Source: Pegoplata infirma (lineage: Eukaryota > Arthropoda > Insecta > Diptera > Anthomyiidae). Taken from it: DNA of 64,000 nucleotides. Numbering within the stretch: position 1 is the first letter of the stretch; every line of letters begins with the position of its first letter. This document shows, piece after piece, positions 33,690 through 44,429 of the stretch. Both the position numbers and the translations under genes were made by a program. The notes beneath the pieces were generated by a model. The model was not told where the DNA came from. It did no database searches and was given only the letters and a program-made list of their open reading frames with translations. Location: the NCBI GenBank assembly GCA_963921195.1, contig OY992539.1:162632622-162696621 (forward strand), in the 5' to 3' direction.

Positions 33690-34900
33690 CTAACTCTGAG
33701 AATTTTTCAATACAAGAAATTCTTCCTAAGTAGAAAATATAAGAATTTTAGACATTTTTCGTAAAGAATTGAGACTTTTTTACCATAGAAAAACTTTTAA
33801 ATTCTAAGTTTTCTTTTCTACAGAAAAAGTTTCAGATTCCTAAATCTTTTACTAAAAAAAACTACTCTTAAATATTTTTTGTTTCGTGTGGAAAAAGTTT
33901 TTGATTTTGAGAACGTTTTTTCTTTAGAAAAAGTCTTAGATTCTGAGACACTTTCCCTATAGAAAAAGTCGCAGATTCCGATACCTATTTCCGATATAGT
34001 TTTTAGTTTTAGATTCTGAGAACATTTTTCTTTAGAAAAAGTCTTAGATTCTGATAACTTTTTCCTATAGAAAAATCTCAGATTCTGAGACCTATTTCCT
34101 ATAGAAAAAGTCTTAGACTCTAAAGCCTTTTTCTTATAGAAAAAGTCTCAGTCTCACTTTTTTCTTTAAAAAAATCTCAGATTCTGAGACCTTTTACCTA
34201 CACCTAGAAAAGTTTTACAGTAACTATTTACGGTTATTCAAAAAGTTTTTAGTTAGAGTTGTTTTAAACGTTTTTTCGTTTCTTTTTCAATGAAAATAAA
34301 ATATTAAACGATTTATAAAGTTGTTAAAATAATAAACTACAAAAGTTACGGACAAATATTTTTATCAGTTAAATTATTTGTGACTGATTATACCGTATAA
34401 TTTTACAGAAGTACGGTTTTTCTAGTTTGTTATTCAAAAAATTGTATTTTTACTTCACAAAATAAAAAATTGTAAACAGTTAAAATAACTGAAATATCGT
34501 TTGTTTTTACGGAATGTCTAGTCAATTATTAACGTTTAAAAATAACTGAAAAAGTATGTTGTTTCAACTGAAATATAAGTAGTCCGTTTTTTAAAAGGAA
34601 AAACGATTGTTTAAACGTTTTTTCAGTTGAATTTACTTACAAAATATTTTGAGTGTATAGAAAAAGTCCCAGATTCTAAAACATTTTTCTATGGAAAAAG
34701 TATCAGATTCTGAGACATTTTTCCTATAGAAAAAGTCTAAGATTCTGAGACATTTTCCTATAGAAAAAGTCTCAGCTTCTGAGACATTTTTCCTATAGAA
34801 AAAGTCTAAGATTCTGAGACATTTTTCGTATCGAAAACATCTAAGGTTCGTGGAAAAAAAGTCTCAGATTCTGAGACACTTTTCTTATAGAAAAAGTCTA
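33690..34900. repeat. 35-bp palindromic minisatellite array, second locus
   Basis: Units read GATTCTGAGAC then ATTTTTCCTATAGAAAAAGT, the same two palindromes as at 22960 on the opposite strand and with a CC insertion. The array is interrupted by a MITE (34201-34655) and continues on the other side. Confidence 0.85.
34201..34655. mobile_element. Tc1/mariner-like MITE inside the satellite, TSD TA
   Basis: The ends CACCTAGAAAAG and TTTTGAGTG are flanked by TA (34199-34200 and 34656-34657). The interrupted monomer would read CCTATAGAAAAAG, as in neighbouring monomers, so satellite units provide an empty-site control. The interior has GTTTTAAACGTTTTTTCG mirrored by AACGATTGTTTAAACG. Confidence 0.75.
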
Positions 34901-35382
34901 AATCATTCTTTATACCAAAATTGTTACGTTCAAAAAAAATGTTTCCCAAAGAAAATTTGTATTTATAATAAGAACTTACAGATGGGCAGATATTTTGTCA
35001 CCAATAATTTTCAGATTAGTCACATTTTTTCTTTAAAATTTTTCAGATTTTTCTTATAAAATTTTTTAAATTTTCATTAAAAATGCTCAAATTTTTTTCT
35101 ATGAAAAATTTTTGGATTTTAAGATTTTTTTCCTTTGGAAAATTTTTTGAAAATTTCCCTCTTCCTTCTTTTATTTGTTTCTCTTCCTCCCTCCACTCTA
35201 GTGATAGAGGGTTTAGGAGGAGAATTATTGGTCAAGGACCCCATAAATTATATATATTCATGATACTCGATCGATTCTAAGTCGATCTAACTATGTCCGT
35301 CCGTCTGTACAAAACACGCTAACTTTTGAAAGACTTTATGGATGCTCTTGAAGTTTGGCATATATGTTGGGCATTTACCTGG

Positions 35383-35594
35383 GGGCTAATCACGTAAAAC
35401 GAAAACGATAGACGATGTATAAACGACATCAAAATACATATCGTTTTGAAGGGAAATTTGAAAGTTTTTCTTTATTATATAATTAAAGAGTGTTGTCTAA
35501 CACAGAAACATTAAATAAATTGGCAACATTTTGTTTAGTTTAGGAACAACAAGGCTCCAAAATTCGACGATAATCAACTATCGTTTTACAGTCG
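35383..35594. mobile_element. GGGCTAATCACGTAAAACG MITE, copy 1
   Basis: GGGCTAATCACGTAAAACGA and the right end CTATCGTTTTACAGTC are imperfectly inverted. Flanked by TGG on both sides (35380-35382 and 35595-35597), compared with a single TGG in the uninterrupted mini-me at 7365. A second copy is at 40705. Confidence 0.65.
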
Positions 35595-35635
35595 TGGTCA
35601 TGTTGGTATTGCAATCCAGCAAAATCGGTCCAGTG

Positions 35636-37051
35636 CACTATAGGAAATTTTACCCATTTTTTGGCCAAAAGTCAAAATTAAAATTTTTGCAAACATTATT
35701 TTTTTTCACATTAATATAAAAAAAACTTAACAAAGTAAACAATTCTTTCTCAATTTTTCGACAGAATTGATGTACTGTCACTTTATCAGTAGTTTTTCTT
35801 GCAATTTCTTACTTAGTTATAAAATAACGATTGAGAGCAGCGAATTTTGTGATAGCTTCTAACAAAAGTTTTTATATTAAGAATTTATAGTTTTTAAAAA
35901 CTAAAAAATGGAAAATAATGTCAAAGGTGAGTACTTTAATGATAAATAGTGAAATGTTGGTGAACTCATCTATTAGATCGATTTTTTTGGAAAAATTGAA
36001 GTGACCTTAAGATGAACTTATTGAATATTATGTATTGGAATTTTATTTTGACTTTAAAAAAAATGATAGCATATGTTAGCTATAAAACCATAAAAGTTCT
36101 CTAGGACAATCAATTACCTTCCGAATTTAAAAAATTTCAAGGTCGAATATGTGCAAACTTTTTTTTTATACCCATTTTTCCAGGTGACTACTGAGTGCCA
36201 AATTCAGAGTTATTTAATACATGGCTAGAGAAATAAAGCAGAGGTGGATAAGGAGCCGCTATTTCTGACCATTTCTTTTCATACATTGCTGAGAGTGAAT
36301 GTTTCGAAAACTTTAAACAATATATAAAGGAGGAATTAAGAATATTTTGTTCAAATATAAATATGAAAAGGATTAAAAGTTGTAGGAGTTTGAAAATTTT
36401 TGAAAGACAGCATGCTGTTTGGCTTAAAGGCAATACTTGGCTAAAAAAAACTTGAAACGCAGCCTGCCTCCACTAAATCGAAACCTAGGCGACCGCAATT
36501 AACTTTTTTGTCAAAATCTGCGAGAACAAAAATACGAGTTACAGCAGAAATCTCTAAAGATCTAAATAGGGAAGTTGAGCCCCTAGCTCTTGCATCATCT
36601 ACGGCTGCCCGTAGTGGCATTTTGAAATGTAGTTGACGACTTGGAACTCAAAAATAAAATTTTTGAATAAAATCCTTATTAAAAAGTAGATTTGTTTGAC
36701 ACTTCTTAACATTGTTAAAATAAATTTCTACTGTTATCTTCGAAAGTTAGTGTACACTCAAAAAAAAAAAATATTGTAAAAACAGTTTAGAAAACCATAT
36801 AATCTATCAAGGATCTAAAAAATCTTAGATGCGGCAACTTATAACCCGGGAACCCTGTTTGGAACTAATTATAAGGTAATTTTTTAGGTAAATTTACTAA
36901 TTTTTTTTTTTGAGTGTATGAAAACCTTTAAGAGTCACTCCCTCCCTCTAAAGAGTCTTCCAAAAGTCAAATAAAAAAAATCAGTCAAATCGGTCCAGCC
37001 GTTTGGCTGTAAATAATTTTGGCCAAAAAAAGGTTAAAATTTCCTATAGTG
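35636..37051 (+). mobile_element. DNA transposon remnant with CACTATAGGAAATTTTACC ends
   Basis: CACTATAGGAAATTTTACC and GGTTAAAATTTCCTATAGTG are inverted ends, flanked by CAGTG on both sides (35631-35635 and 37052-37056; shorter registers are possible). An ATG at 35908 gives MENNVK followed by GTGAGT, a good 5' splice site. Downstream, 36463-36630 reads STKSKPRRPQLTFLSKSART, then VEPLALASSTAARSG before a stop. These suggest a spliced, decayed transposase gene; the family is not identified. Confidence 0.6.
36755..36916. mobile_element. Tc1/mariner-like MITE, TSD TA
   Basis: CACTCAAAAAAAAAAA and TTTTTTTTTTTTGAGTG are flanked by TA (36753-36754 and 36917-36918). Only 162 bp, inserted near the 3' end of the 35636 transposon. 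The TIR CACTC resembles the right end of the 34201 MITE. Confidence 0.65.
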
Positions 37052-37130
37052 CAGTGGTTCAATAGTTATGGGCAAAAGACTGAATTTCGGCAAGGGGTTT
37101 GCTTGAATTATCCGCTTAAAATATGTTTTA

Positions 37131-38180
37131 AAAAATCCAAAATATGCACTAAAACCCCTTAAAATATGTACTAAAAAAATAAAATGTGCACAATAAAAAT
37201 CTTGTTTTTTTTTTACCAAAAACTTTTTTAAAGGCAAAAACTAATTCCGAGCATAAGTATTAAGATTTAAAACTTTATCTAAACAAGATTTTTTTTAGAA
37301 ATTTAGACAATCTAAAAAAAAATAGAAAGAAAAAAATGTTTCTTAAAAAAGCGAAAGCTTAGGCCTTTATTGTGATTGAAATATTATTTTTCTCTAACAC
37401 ATGCATGTGTTGAAAAAAAAATGTAAACATTAAATTTATTAAATTATTGTTTTCTGTAAAGACAGTCGAGCTCAGGCTCTAATTATAATTATGTATTATA
37501 ATTTTTTGATTTGTTATATATGGTTTTGAATTGAGAAAAGTGTGAAAGAAAAATTTTAATTTTTCTAAAAATTTAGACATCCTGGTTTGTTTCTTACTAG
37601 TTTCATATTATCCAGTTATAATAATCTTCAGAAAAACTTTTAATGTCAAATTTATTTAGTTAATAGTCAATAAAACTCTATATGTGAAAATTATTTACAG
37701 ATCGCAGCCGACAAGAATTGAACTCATCATCATCTGTAATACTTTGCTATTAACTGCTTGTAACGTACAATCACTCTAGACCGATACGCCAAGTAGGCTG
37801 TTAAGCAAGTATCAACTAAATCTGATTTTTTCAATTCGTGTGTAGCTGTTGCTGTTGTTTTTTCTCACAGAAGACTTGTTATTGTAATGTGTAAACAAAT
37901 TTTTATTTTTAGTAATCATTATTCTTCTTCCTCTCCTTCAGCAATTCTGATCTAAGTACTTATTTTTGCATACTTGTTATACAAGATCAAACTTTTTTAT
38001 TCATAAACTTTAAATAATAAACCAAATGGGAACTACACAAGTAAAAAAAGTAAATCAATATTTTCCTTAAGTAATGAAAAATTTACTAAAATAATGGAAA
38101 AAACTAAAAAACAAAACTAAAAACCAAATTAAAGAAGATAAATATGATAAACTTATTGGTAGTAAATACGTCCTCAAACG
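37131..38180. other. No gene seen
   Basis: AT-rich with oligo-A runs at the left. 37640-38180 looks less repetitive. No RNA or coding motif. Confidence 0.3.
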
Positions 38181-38182
38181 AA

Positions 38183-38355
38183 ACAAGTAAGAAAATTATA
38201 GTCGGTCAAGACCGACCATATAATATCCTACACCAGTGTTTCCCGGAAAATGGGTCCCAAGTTCAAACATGGACCGATTGGATATATCTTTTGTCAAATA
38301 TTTAATAGGTGTAAAAAACACTCACAAACTAAATTTGAGTGAAATACGCTTCTAT
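38183..38355 (-). mobile_element. DINE/helentron-like 3' end (hairpin type 2)
   Basis: ACAAGTAAGAAAATTATA followed by the hairpin GTCGGTCAAGACCGAC and ATCCTACACC, as in the mini-me ends but with a different stem. It continues with GGTCCCAAGTTCAAACATGG, echoed at 40046 (CTAAACATGGACCGATTTT). A foldback (38356-39029) interrupts it, and a matching segment resumes at about 39030-39340. Confidence 0.6.
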
Positions 38356-39029
38356 CCCAGCAAAACTTAGATTACCAAATAAGGTATGGGATTGCTTATT
38401 TTATACATTGCAACATTGATGATTTTAACAGGGGATGAGACTCAAAGTAATGCATTCACATTATGACAAAGAATACCAGTAAGGTATAAAATAATTGATA
38501 AAATTTATAGCAAAGCATACGAGTAAGTAATAAAATATAGCATACCAGAACATAATATATAAGGTGTTACTAGTAGTGAAAAAGTAATTTTGTATTAAAT
38601 TTACTCACGTGATTATAATTGAGTGTAAATAGATAAAATATGCTCGTAAGTGAGTGTGTGTCATTAAAAATTCCTGTCGTTGGCCCATCTCTATTTTAAA
38701 CTTATGCATTATTTTATAAAATATTTATTTTTTATGTTATTGTAATGCATTATGCATCCAATTATAAATAATGCATTATTTCAAACTTTCAAATAATAAA
38801 CAATGCAACCAAATATAAGTCATCCATGATTTAATGTTTAGAAATAATAAATATGAAATAAATTGCATTATGTTACAAATTATTAGTAAAGCATTATTTT
38901 TCACTTTAAAATAATACGTTGTGGAACAAATGTTTGGTAAGACATCCTAAAATAATGCTATAAATAAGGTATATACATTACCTGGTAATTTGTTATATAG
39001 TCACCACCCATTACCAAAGTTTTGCAGGG
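38356..39029. mobile_element. CCCAGCAAAAC-ended MITE, copy 2
   Basis: CCCAGCAAAACTT and AAGTTTTGCAGGG are inverted. The interior is TAATGCATTAT-rich, with a TCACG-type segment (about 38600-38690) ending TCTCTATTTTAAAC, like the flank of 13508. Confidence 0.55.
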
Positions 39030-39362
39030 ATGAGTTCCCAATAAGCCGATTTAACTGAATATTGGGCGTAGTTTTCATATGGAGCCTAAGTCCAAAAATG
39101 GTCCGAATATAATCAGATTTGGTAAGGTTATTCAAGTACGCGTTTAACACATACAAACCAAATTATAATTAAAGATTTTCTTTTTTCATGAAATTTGAGA
39201 GATTTATGTGAATATCGGAAAAGGGGTTTGTATGGGGGCTACAAGAAGAACTCGTCCGATTCTTTAAAAATTCGGAATAATGACTTTTGAATACAAAATA
39301 TGTCTACCTGCCAAATTAAAAGGATATCTATTATAATCGGTTATTAGAGTCATTTGAGTTAA
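39030..39362. repeat. Continuation of the DINE-like copy; no gene
   Basis: TATGGAGCCTAAGTCCAAAAATGGTCCGAATA-type phrases resemble those at 40030-40110. Noncoding. Confidence 0.4.
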
Positions 39363-39364
39363 AA

Positions 39365-40016
39365 ACAAGTGAGAGTGTTACAATCGGCTGTGCCGAATCT
39401 TTTATACCCTCCAAAATGTAAAAAAAAACAATATAAAAAAATCCAGATGCGTCTTTTTTTTTTGGGGGGGGGAGGGTTGGTGGGAGACGTTAGGGAGCAC
39501 ATTCATCTTGCGATTTTTAACTTCATCTGAGATAAGAAGGTTGCATTTGCTTAGCAAAAGTACAAAAAACCCTGCAAAAAATGCGGTTTTTCTTAAGGTA
39601 CCTACAGACGACGCAATATTATGTACAATATTCAATTATATTGATGGTGTGTGGGTAATATTGACGATTGTACAATGGTCAATCTTACCCACACACGATC
39701 AATATAATTGAATATTGTACATAATATTGCGTCGTCTGTAGGTACCTTTAGGTTGGTTTAGTTCTCCAAGGGGGAACTTTTTTCCCCCTTGGTCCGATTT
39801 TGCCCATTTCCGAACTTAACCTGCCTAGGAGTATAAGACATATTCGTGCCCAACTTCGGAAGTCTAGCTCTATTATTTTGGACTGTTCGTGTCTTCTACA
39901 TACAGACAGACGGATGGACGGACGTACATCGCTAGAATGTCTTAGAATCGATCACTGATCAATAAAATATATACTTTATGGGGTCCTAGACCCCCATATT
40001 ATGGTTGGAGGGTACA
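39365..40016 (-). mobile_element. mini-me/DINE-like element, copy 4 (reverse)
   Basis: ACAAGTGAGAGTGTTACA, then the hairpin ATCGGCTGTGCCGAAT. A microsatellite remnant (ACAGACAGACGGATGGACGG, about 39902-39925) is followed by CATCGCTAGAATGTCTTAGA and TATACTTTATGGGGTCCTAG, as in 28371-28440. A MITE (39596-39747) interrupts it. Confidence 0.7.
39596..39747. mobile_element. Hairpin MITE, TSD TTA
   Basis: AGGTACCTACAGACGACGCA and its exact complement, ending AGGTACCT, form arms of about 68 bp. Flanked by TTA at 39593-39595 and 39748-39750. The loop is only a few bases beyond the variable centre. Low divergence between arms suggests recent activity. PIF/Harbinger-type target. Confidence 0.8.
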
Positions 40017-40020
40017 ATAA

Positions 40021-40310
40021 AGAGGATCTTTGTATGGGGGCTAGGTCTAAACATGGACCGATTTTTTCCAATTTCAATAGGCTCCTTGGGCCAAGTGTGG
40101 TTTAAGTTTTAAATTTCAAGTAAATTAATTGAAAATTGCGACCTGTATCGTGCTCACAACGATCAGACGGACGGACGGACATCGCTAAATCGTCTCAGAA
40201 AGTGATTCTGAGTTGATCGGTATGCTTGAAGGAGGGCGTAGGACCAATATTTCGGATAGTTATAAACATCAGCACAAACCACAGAGTGGTGTAGAGTATT
40301 AAAAGAGGGA
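40021..40310. repeat. Second, decayed DINE-like copy
   Basis: Has CGACCTGTATCGTGC, a short GACGGACGGACGGACATCGC tract (about 40167-40186) and GTCTCAGAAAGTGATTCTGA. Same layout as the mini-me group but strongly diverged. Confidence 0.5.
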
Positions 40311-40704
40311 CATGTCTTAAAAATAAAGATGTTTTTGCTTATATTTAGGAAAAAATTCTTTGGCGGTAGGAATTTCTTCCATGTATTAGGAAATTCGGTT
40401 AAAGGAAAATTATGGACTGTTTTACAGTACATAAACTAACATGTTTTTCAAAAAGTTAAGAGAATTTCTAAACTTTTAGTTAAATTTAACTAAACTGTGG
40501 GAACATTTTTAAACTATTTTGAAGAAAATATATGTAAAGTTTAAGTTAAGTCTCTTTTTGAGTGTATATAAACTCAAGGATTTTCATCGTATTAAGAAAA
40601 ATTTCGCATTTTTTTTTTAAACTGTACTTAATTGTAGGAGAGTTTATTAACTATTTCGTAGGAAAAAATTTCAAAATTGAAGTTATGCTTTTTTCGATGC
40701 CTGG

Positions 40705-40924
40705 GGGCTAATCACGTAAAACGAAAACGATAGACGATGCATAAACGACATCAAAATACATATCGTTTTGAAGGGAAATTTTAAAGTTTTTCTTTTTTAA
40801 ATTATTAAAGAGTGTTGTCTTATCCAGAAACATTAGAAAATTGGGAAACATTTTGATTAGTTTAGGAGCAACAAGGCTCCAAAAATCGACGATAGCCAAC
40901 TATCGTTTTACATGATCACAGTCC
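40705..40924. mobile_element. GGGCTAATCACGTAAAACG MITE, copy 2
   Basis: Nearly the same 220-bp sequence as 35383-35594: CGATAGACGATG, GACATCAAAATACATATCG, AGAGTGTTGTCT, CAACTATCGTTTTACA. Flanked by TGG on both sides (40702-40704 and 40925-40927). The right flank TGGTCAT is also shared with copy 1, so the exact end is uncertain. Confidence 0.65.
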
Positions 40925-40929
40925 TGGTC

Positions 40930-42995
40930 ATAACTTTTTAACGTTCTCTCATTCTATGTAAATCTCCGCAGATTTCATAATCTTGTAAACATTTTTTTTG
41001 GGCAAGATGAATTAACGCACTTTAAATATTTTAATTGCCTCAACAAAAATATATTGCAGTTATGCATCAATTTTTGATAAAGAGTTTGATAAATGATAAC
41101 ACAAATACATGTGTAAATAGTAGCTGTCAAATTACCTGCCATGCGTTAGCATCCAGCGTAGCTAGGAATGACATGTCAAATTCCTGCAACAATAAATCAT
41201 TAAATTAACTTCCAACAGATCGTTGTCTAATTGCGACTCACCTTTCTCCGAAAATTACTTGCGAAATCCAGAGTGAACGATGTAAACTATTTTCAATTTA
41301 AAATTAAGCAAAGAACAAAAAAAAAATAAAAATAAAATAATAATACAATGCACAAATTTTTAATCCTATGTATTAGTCTAATATCCGTGTACTATGAAAA
41401 GTGGAAAATTTATGGATTTTATTGAAAGGCCAAAAATCACAAAATATTATTAGATTATTAATCTCTTAGACAGATTTGGTTTATTTAAGCAACAATATTT
41501 TTTTTAAGAGTTGATTTCCGTATCCTTTTTTTTTTTCTTTCCTTTTTGTGTTGTTATGTTGCTACGGAGCAAAGGAAGTCACTTTATTTGCACAACATAT
41601 TATTTTTCATAATATTATTTGGGGAAAACTTCCGTATTTCTTTGCGGTTTAATTCAAGAAATTAAGCAAACTTACGCGTTAAGAGTTTCGGTGCGAATGC
41701 AACCAGAACCCAGCCTTTGGCTATGTACAACCTGGGGGTGTACCCTTCTGAGCTTATGCCAGAATTGCTAGTTTTTATGTGCGTACAGACTCCAAAAAAA
41801 AAACACCTAAGATACATACTCTTTGAAAGCATTATACTTACACACATACACATAGCTACCATACTCTTCGGATGTGTAAGTGTTTGTTGGAGTTTGGTGA
41901 GTGGGTCGTCTGGGATGGAAAACGGTATACATACACATTTTGCTGTGATGTTTAAGAATTGAATGGAATGAGAGGGGACAATAATGCCTAGATGCGTCGG
42001 TTATTTAATCTTCCGCATACCTATCGTTGTGACCCGAGGAGAATCGGTGCTTGTTGGGAATATTTGTTTTGGCCGAAGCACATATAAAAACATTTTGGAT
42101 GCTATTGTACCGCATTTAGTTCTCTACTCACTTGTCCATGCAGATTCAAACAAATATGTATTTTTGCAAGTGCCTTTCTAGTATCAGCAGCAGAATCATG
42201 AAAACACTAGTACATGAATAGCGAATGGCTGTCATTTGCGACTGACTTCACTATACACAACCACCTTGATTCAATATTTGTAAAATCTATGTACGTTTGT
42301 ATTTTCAACAACACATGGATGTATGAAGAAGTTTTGTATGTATTTATGTGTGTACAGAAAACTCGGTCCGTTACTTATTGCCGCGGGGGAATATCTGTCC
42401 CCCGCCCTCATTTGATTATACATATGTATGTTTGTATGTACTTACAAGAGGACGTTTTGTTTTTGCTCTTAGTGTTCCACACACGTACGTACAGTATGTA
42501 AATACCTTTTTAAATACCTTCCATATGTATTTCATACGCATACACACGTACATATAATAGATACATATTCCATAAAATCACTCCACCCACTCTACTTTAA
42601 ATGTAAAATGTTGTTGGATTTTGTGTTGCTGCTACTTTTGTTTGGCTCGAACACATAATGCTCTTGGTTATGCCGAGTTGTTCAATCGTTCGATGCCTCA
42701 CCGAATCACAATTGCTTTGAAATATTTTTTTTAACATCGTATATTAGTGTGACTCAATTTGTATGGGACCAAATAAGATAAATGAAGAAACGCTTGGAAA
42801 ACATATCAACATGAGTGTTTTTTTTTATTTCTTATTCTTTTCTGAGATTTTATGAATATTAAAAAAAAATAATTTTGAATTTTTCAAATGTTCATAAATA
42901 AGAGTCAAATATGAATCTTTTCGGACTTCAAATTTTTATCATTCTAGAATTATTTATATTTTGGAGACTTTAAAGAGTCCAAGAGCTTACTAAAG
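40930..42995. other. Least repetitive stretch; no gene recognised
   Basis: More balanced composition, with TATG/CATA-type microsatellites (about 42410-42560, ACATATGTATGTTTGTATG and ACACGTACGTAC). Open frames at 41717-41962, 41984-42181 and 42214-42501 on the plus strand show no domain and overlap microsatellite. It may be intronic or intergenic host DNA. Confidence 0.4.
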
Positions 42996-42996
42996 G

Positions 42997-43128
42997 CCTA
43001 TTCACACCTGAGGTGAAATCTCGTTCAAACAAGATTTTGATCATATGGTTCCGTATCATTTTATACACAACCGTATGATCGAAATCTCGTTTGAACGAGA
43101 TTTTAGCTCAGGTATGAATTTAGTATAA
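42997..43128. mobile_element. Short hairpin MITE
   Basis: CACCTGAGGTGAAATCTCGT and the following TCAAAC are mirrored by GTTTGAACGAGATTTTAGCTCAGGT. The arms are about 55 bp. Flanks contain ACTAAA and TTTAGT, so the TIR may extend to these; no clear target duplication. Confidence 0.6.
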
Positions 43129-43324
43129 GAAACACTTATAATGTGATGTTAGAATCGGTTCTCAACAGTTTTGCTGGGATATTTCTTTTTTCATAACCCA
43201 CACTCCGGGGATGTCCCCTATTAATGCAGTGCATTGTGTTGACAATTAGGAAAATAGGTAATTGGAAGGAGGGTGGATGGGTTAGTGTTTTTGGATATTT
43301 GATTTAAACTTTTCTAAATTGTTG

Positions 43325-43765
43325 TTAACAGAGAAGACCTCCACAGAAAGTATATTCAACCTTATTACAATGGGCAATTGACAACAAATGGATGAGCCCT
43401 TCTAGACAAGCCAGTACTCCGAACAAAACCCCGGTCCGGGGCATAAGTTCAGCAGAACACTTACCATGGTAATATCGATAGAACAGGGTTACACCACCCA
43501 CATTCCGACGATGCTCCAATGAGTAAACAGAGTTAGCTTCAACGCCCTCCTTTGAACACGGTCCAGAAACTTTAGCATAGACTCTGAAGCCCCTGCCCAT
43601 CTCCGGCCAGATACAGGTGGTAGGAATAAAGGTCTCTGAGAAAACTCGATATAAATCGATGCAGGGTAATAAGAAATTAAGACACTGGAATGCTTCTTTC
43701 GACACTTGAAAAACATGTTTATTCCAATAGATATCACACTGTATTATCATGCTCAGAACATCCAT
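43325..43765 (-). pseudogene. Non-LTR reverse transcriptase, C-terminal part
   Basis: Minus-strand frames give CRKKHSSV, then WAGASESMLKFLDRVQRRAL, then (other frame) LEHRRNVGGVTLFYRYYHGK. These are conserved in order at the RT C-terminus of Jockey-like insect elements (the WAGA...LLD+VQ+RA and LEHRR+V...LFYRYYHG blocks). A frameshift separates the two frames. It is the 3' continuation of the RT fragment at 45585-46440, separated by two foldback insertions. Confidence 0.82.
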
Positions 43766-43786
43766 AAGTCTACTACCCTAACCAGT

Positions 43787-44425
43787 GGGGGTGTTCTGTA
43801 ATTTATGCGAAAAGTTTTCGCATCGAAAAGTATGAAACAAAAAATTCCGTCGTTTCTCGATTCTGGAAAAAAGGTTGTTTCTGTATATCAATGCGAAAAC
43901 GGCAGCATTTTTATTGGAATATTCCAAATCAGCTGTCAAAAAGATAAATAAGGCGAGAAAATAATAAAAATCACAACAAAAAAAAAACGCAATTTCACAT
44001 TTTTTTTAAACAACACTCGTAACATTGGCAAACTAAAATGAAATAATAAATTTACTTATGAAAATAATGTGTAGTACATCATTAATAATATTAGTTGATA
44101 GTATTTTCTTGAAAAAAATATTGTTTTTTATTTATTATATCTCAAAAGTTGTTTAATTTACAAAATATCGCACCATTTTTAAATGTGAGTGATTTTGACA
44201 CTTCAACTTCAAAAGTTTTCGATCAATTGGTTTACAGAAACAGTTTTTCTCGCATCTTTCCAATAATTTTGAAAAAAATCATATTTGACAGAAAGTTTCC
44301 GCATAACAAAATTACAGAAACAGTCGAATGCGAAAAGTCAGGTTTTGTGCCGATTCACGATGTTTCTGTTTCGTTTTTCATGTTTCATGTGAAAAATCTT
44401 TCGATTCGAGAGTTATAGAACACCG
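43787..44425. mobile_element. Element with GGTGTTCTRTAA ends inserted in the RT pseudogene
   Basis: GGGTGTTCTGTAATTTATGCG on the left is mirrored by GAGAGTTATAGAACACCGC on the right. CGAAAAGTTTTCGCATCGAAA and AATCTTTCGATTCGAG extend the similarity. An 89-codon plus frame (44149-44418) ends at the terminus and shows no known motif. The target duplication is not clear. Confidence 0.5.
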
Positions 44426-44429
44426 CTAC

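Larger units (their letters stand above)
33246..35185. mobile_element. Satellite-bearing transposon (CAGTGGCGGGTACAGC end), right end lost
   Basis: The left end CAGTGGCGGGTACAGCTTTT followed by a G tract matches the element at 55716. A 35-bp minisatellite fills 33690-34900. The right part (35080-35170, TTTTTTTCTATGAAAAATTT then GAAAATTTCC) matches 58095-58155 of that element. The poly-C and terminal repeat are missing where a mini-me copy begins (about 35188). Confidence 0.65.
35186..37130 (+). mobile_element. mini-me/DINE-like element, copy 3, twice interrupted
   Basis: CTCCACTCTAGTGATAGAGGG, ACCCCATAAATTATATATA, a very short GTCC tract and CGCTAACTTTTGAAAGACTT match the 7081 copy. It is split by a MITE (35383-35594) between ATTTACCTGG and TGTTGGTATTGCAATCCAGC, and again by a transposon (35636-37051) inside AAATCGGTCCAGTG. 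It resumes with CAGTGGTTCAATAGTTATGG. Confidence 0.75.

Noticed and set aside
41717..42557. Several plus-strand frames in the less repetitive stretch
   Set aside because: They overlap each other and TATG/CATA microsatellites, with no domain or splice-compatible structure that I could support.
44149..44418. 89-codon plus-strand frame ending at an element terminus
   Set aside because: No known motif, and it lies in a TIR-bounded insertion; probably chance.
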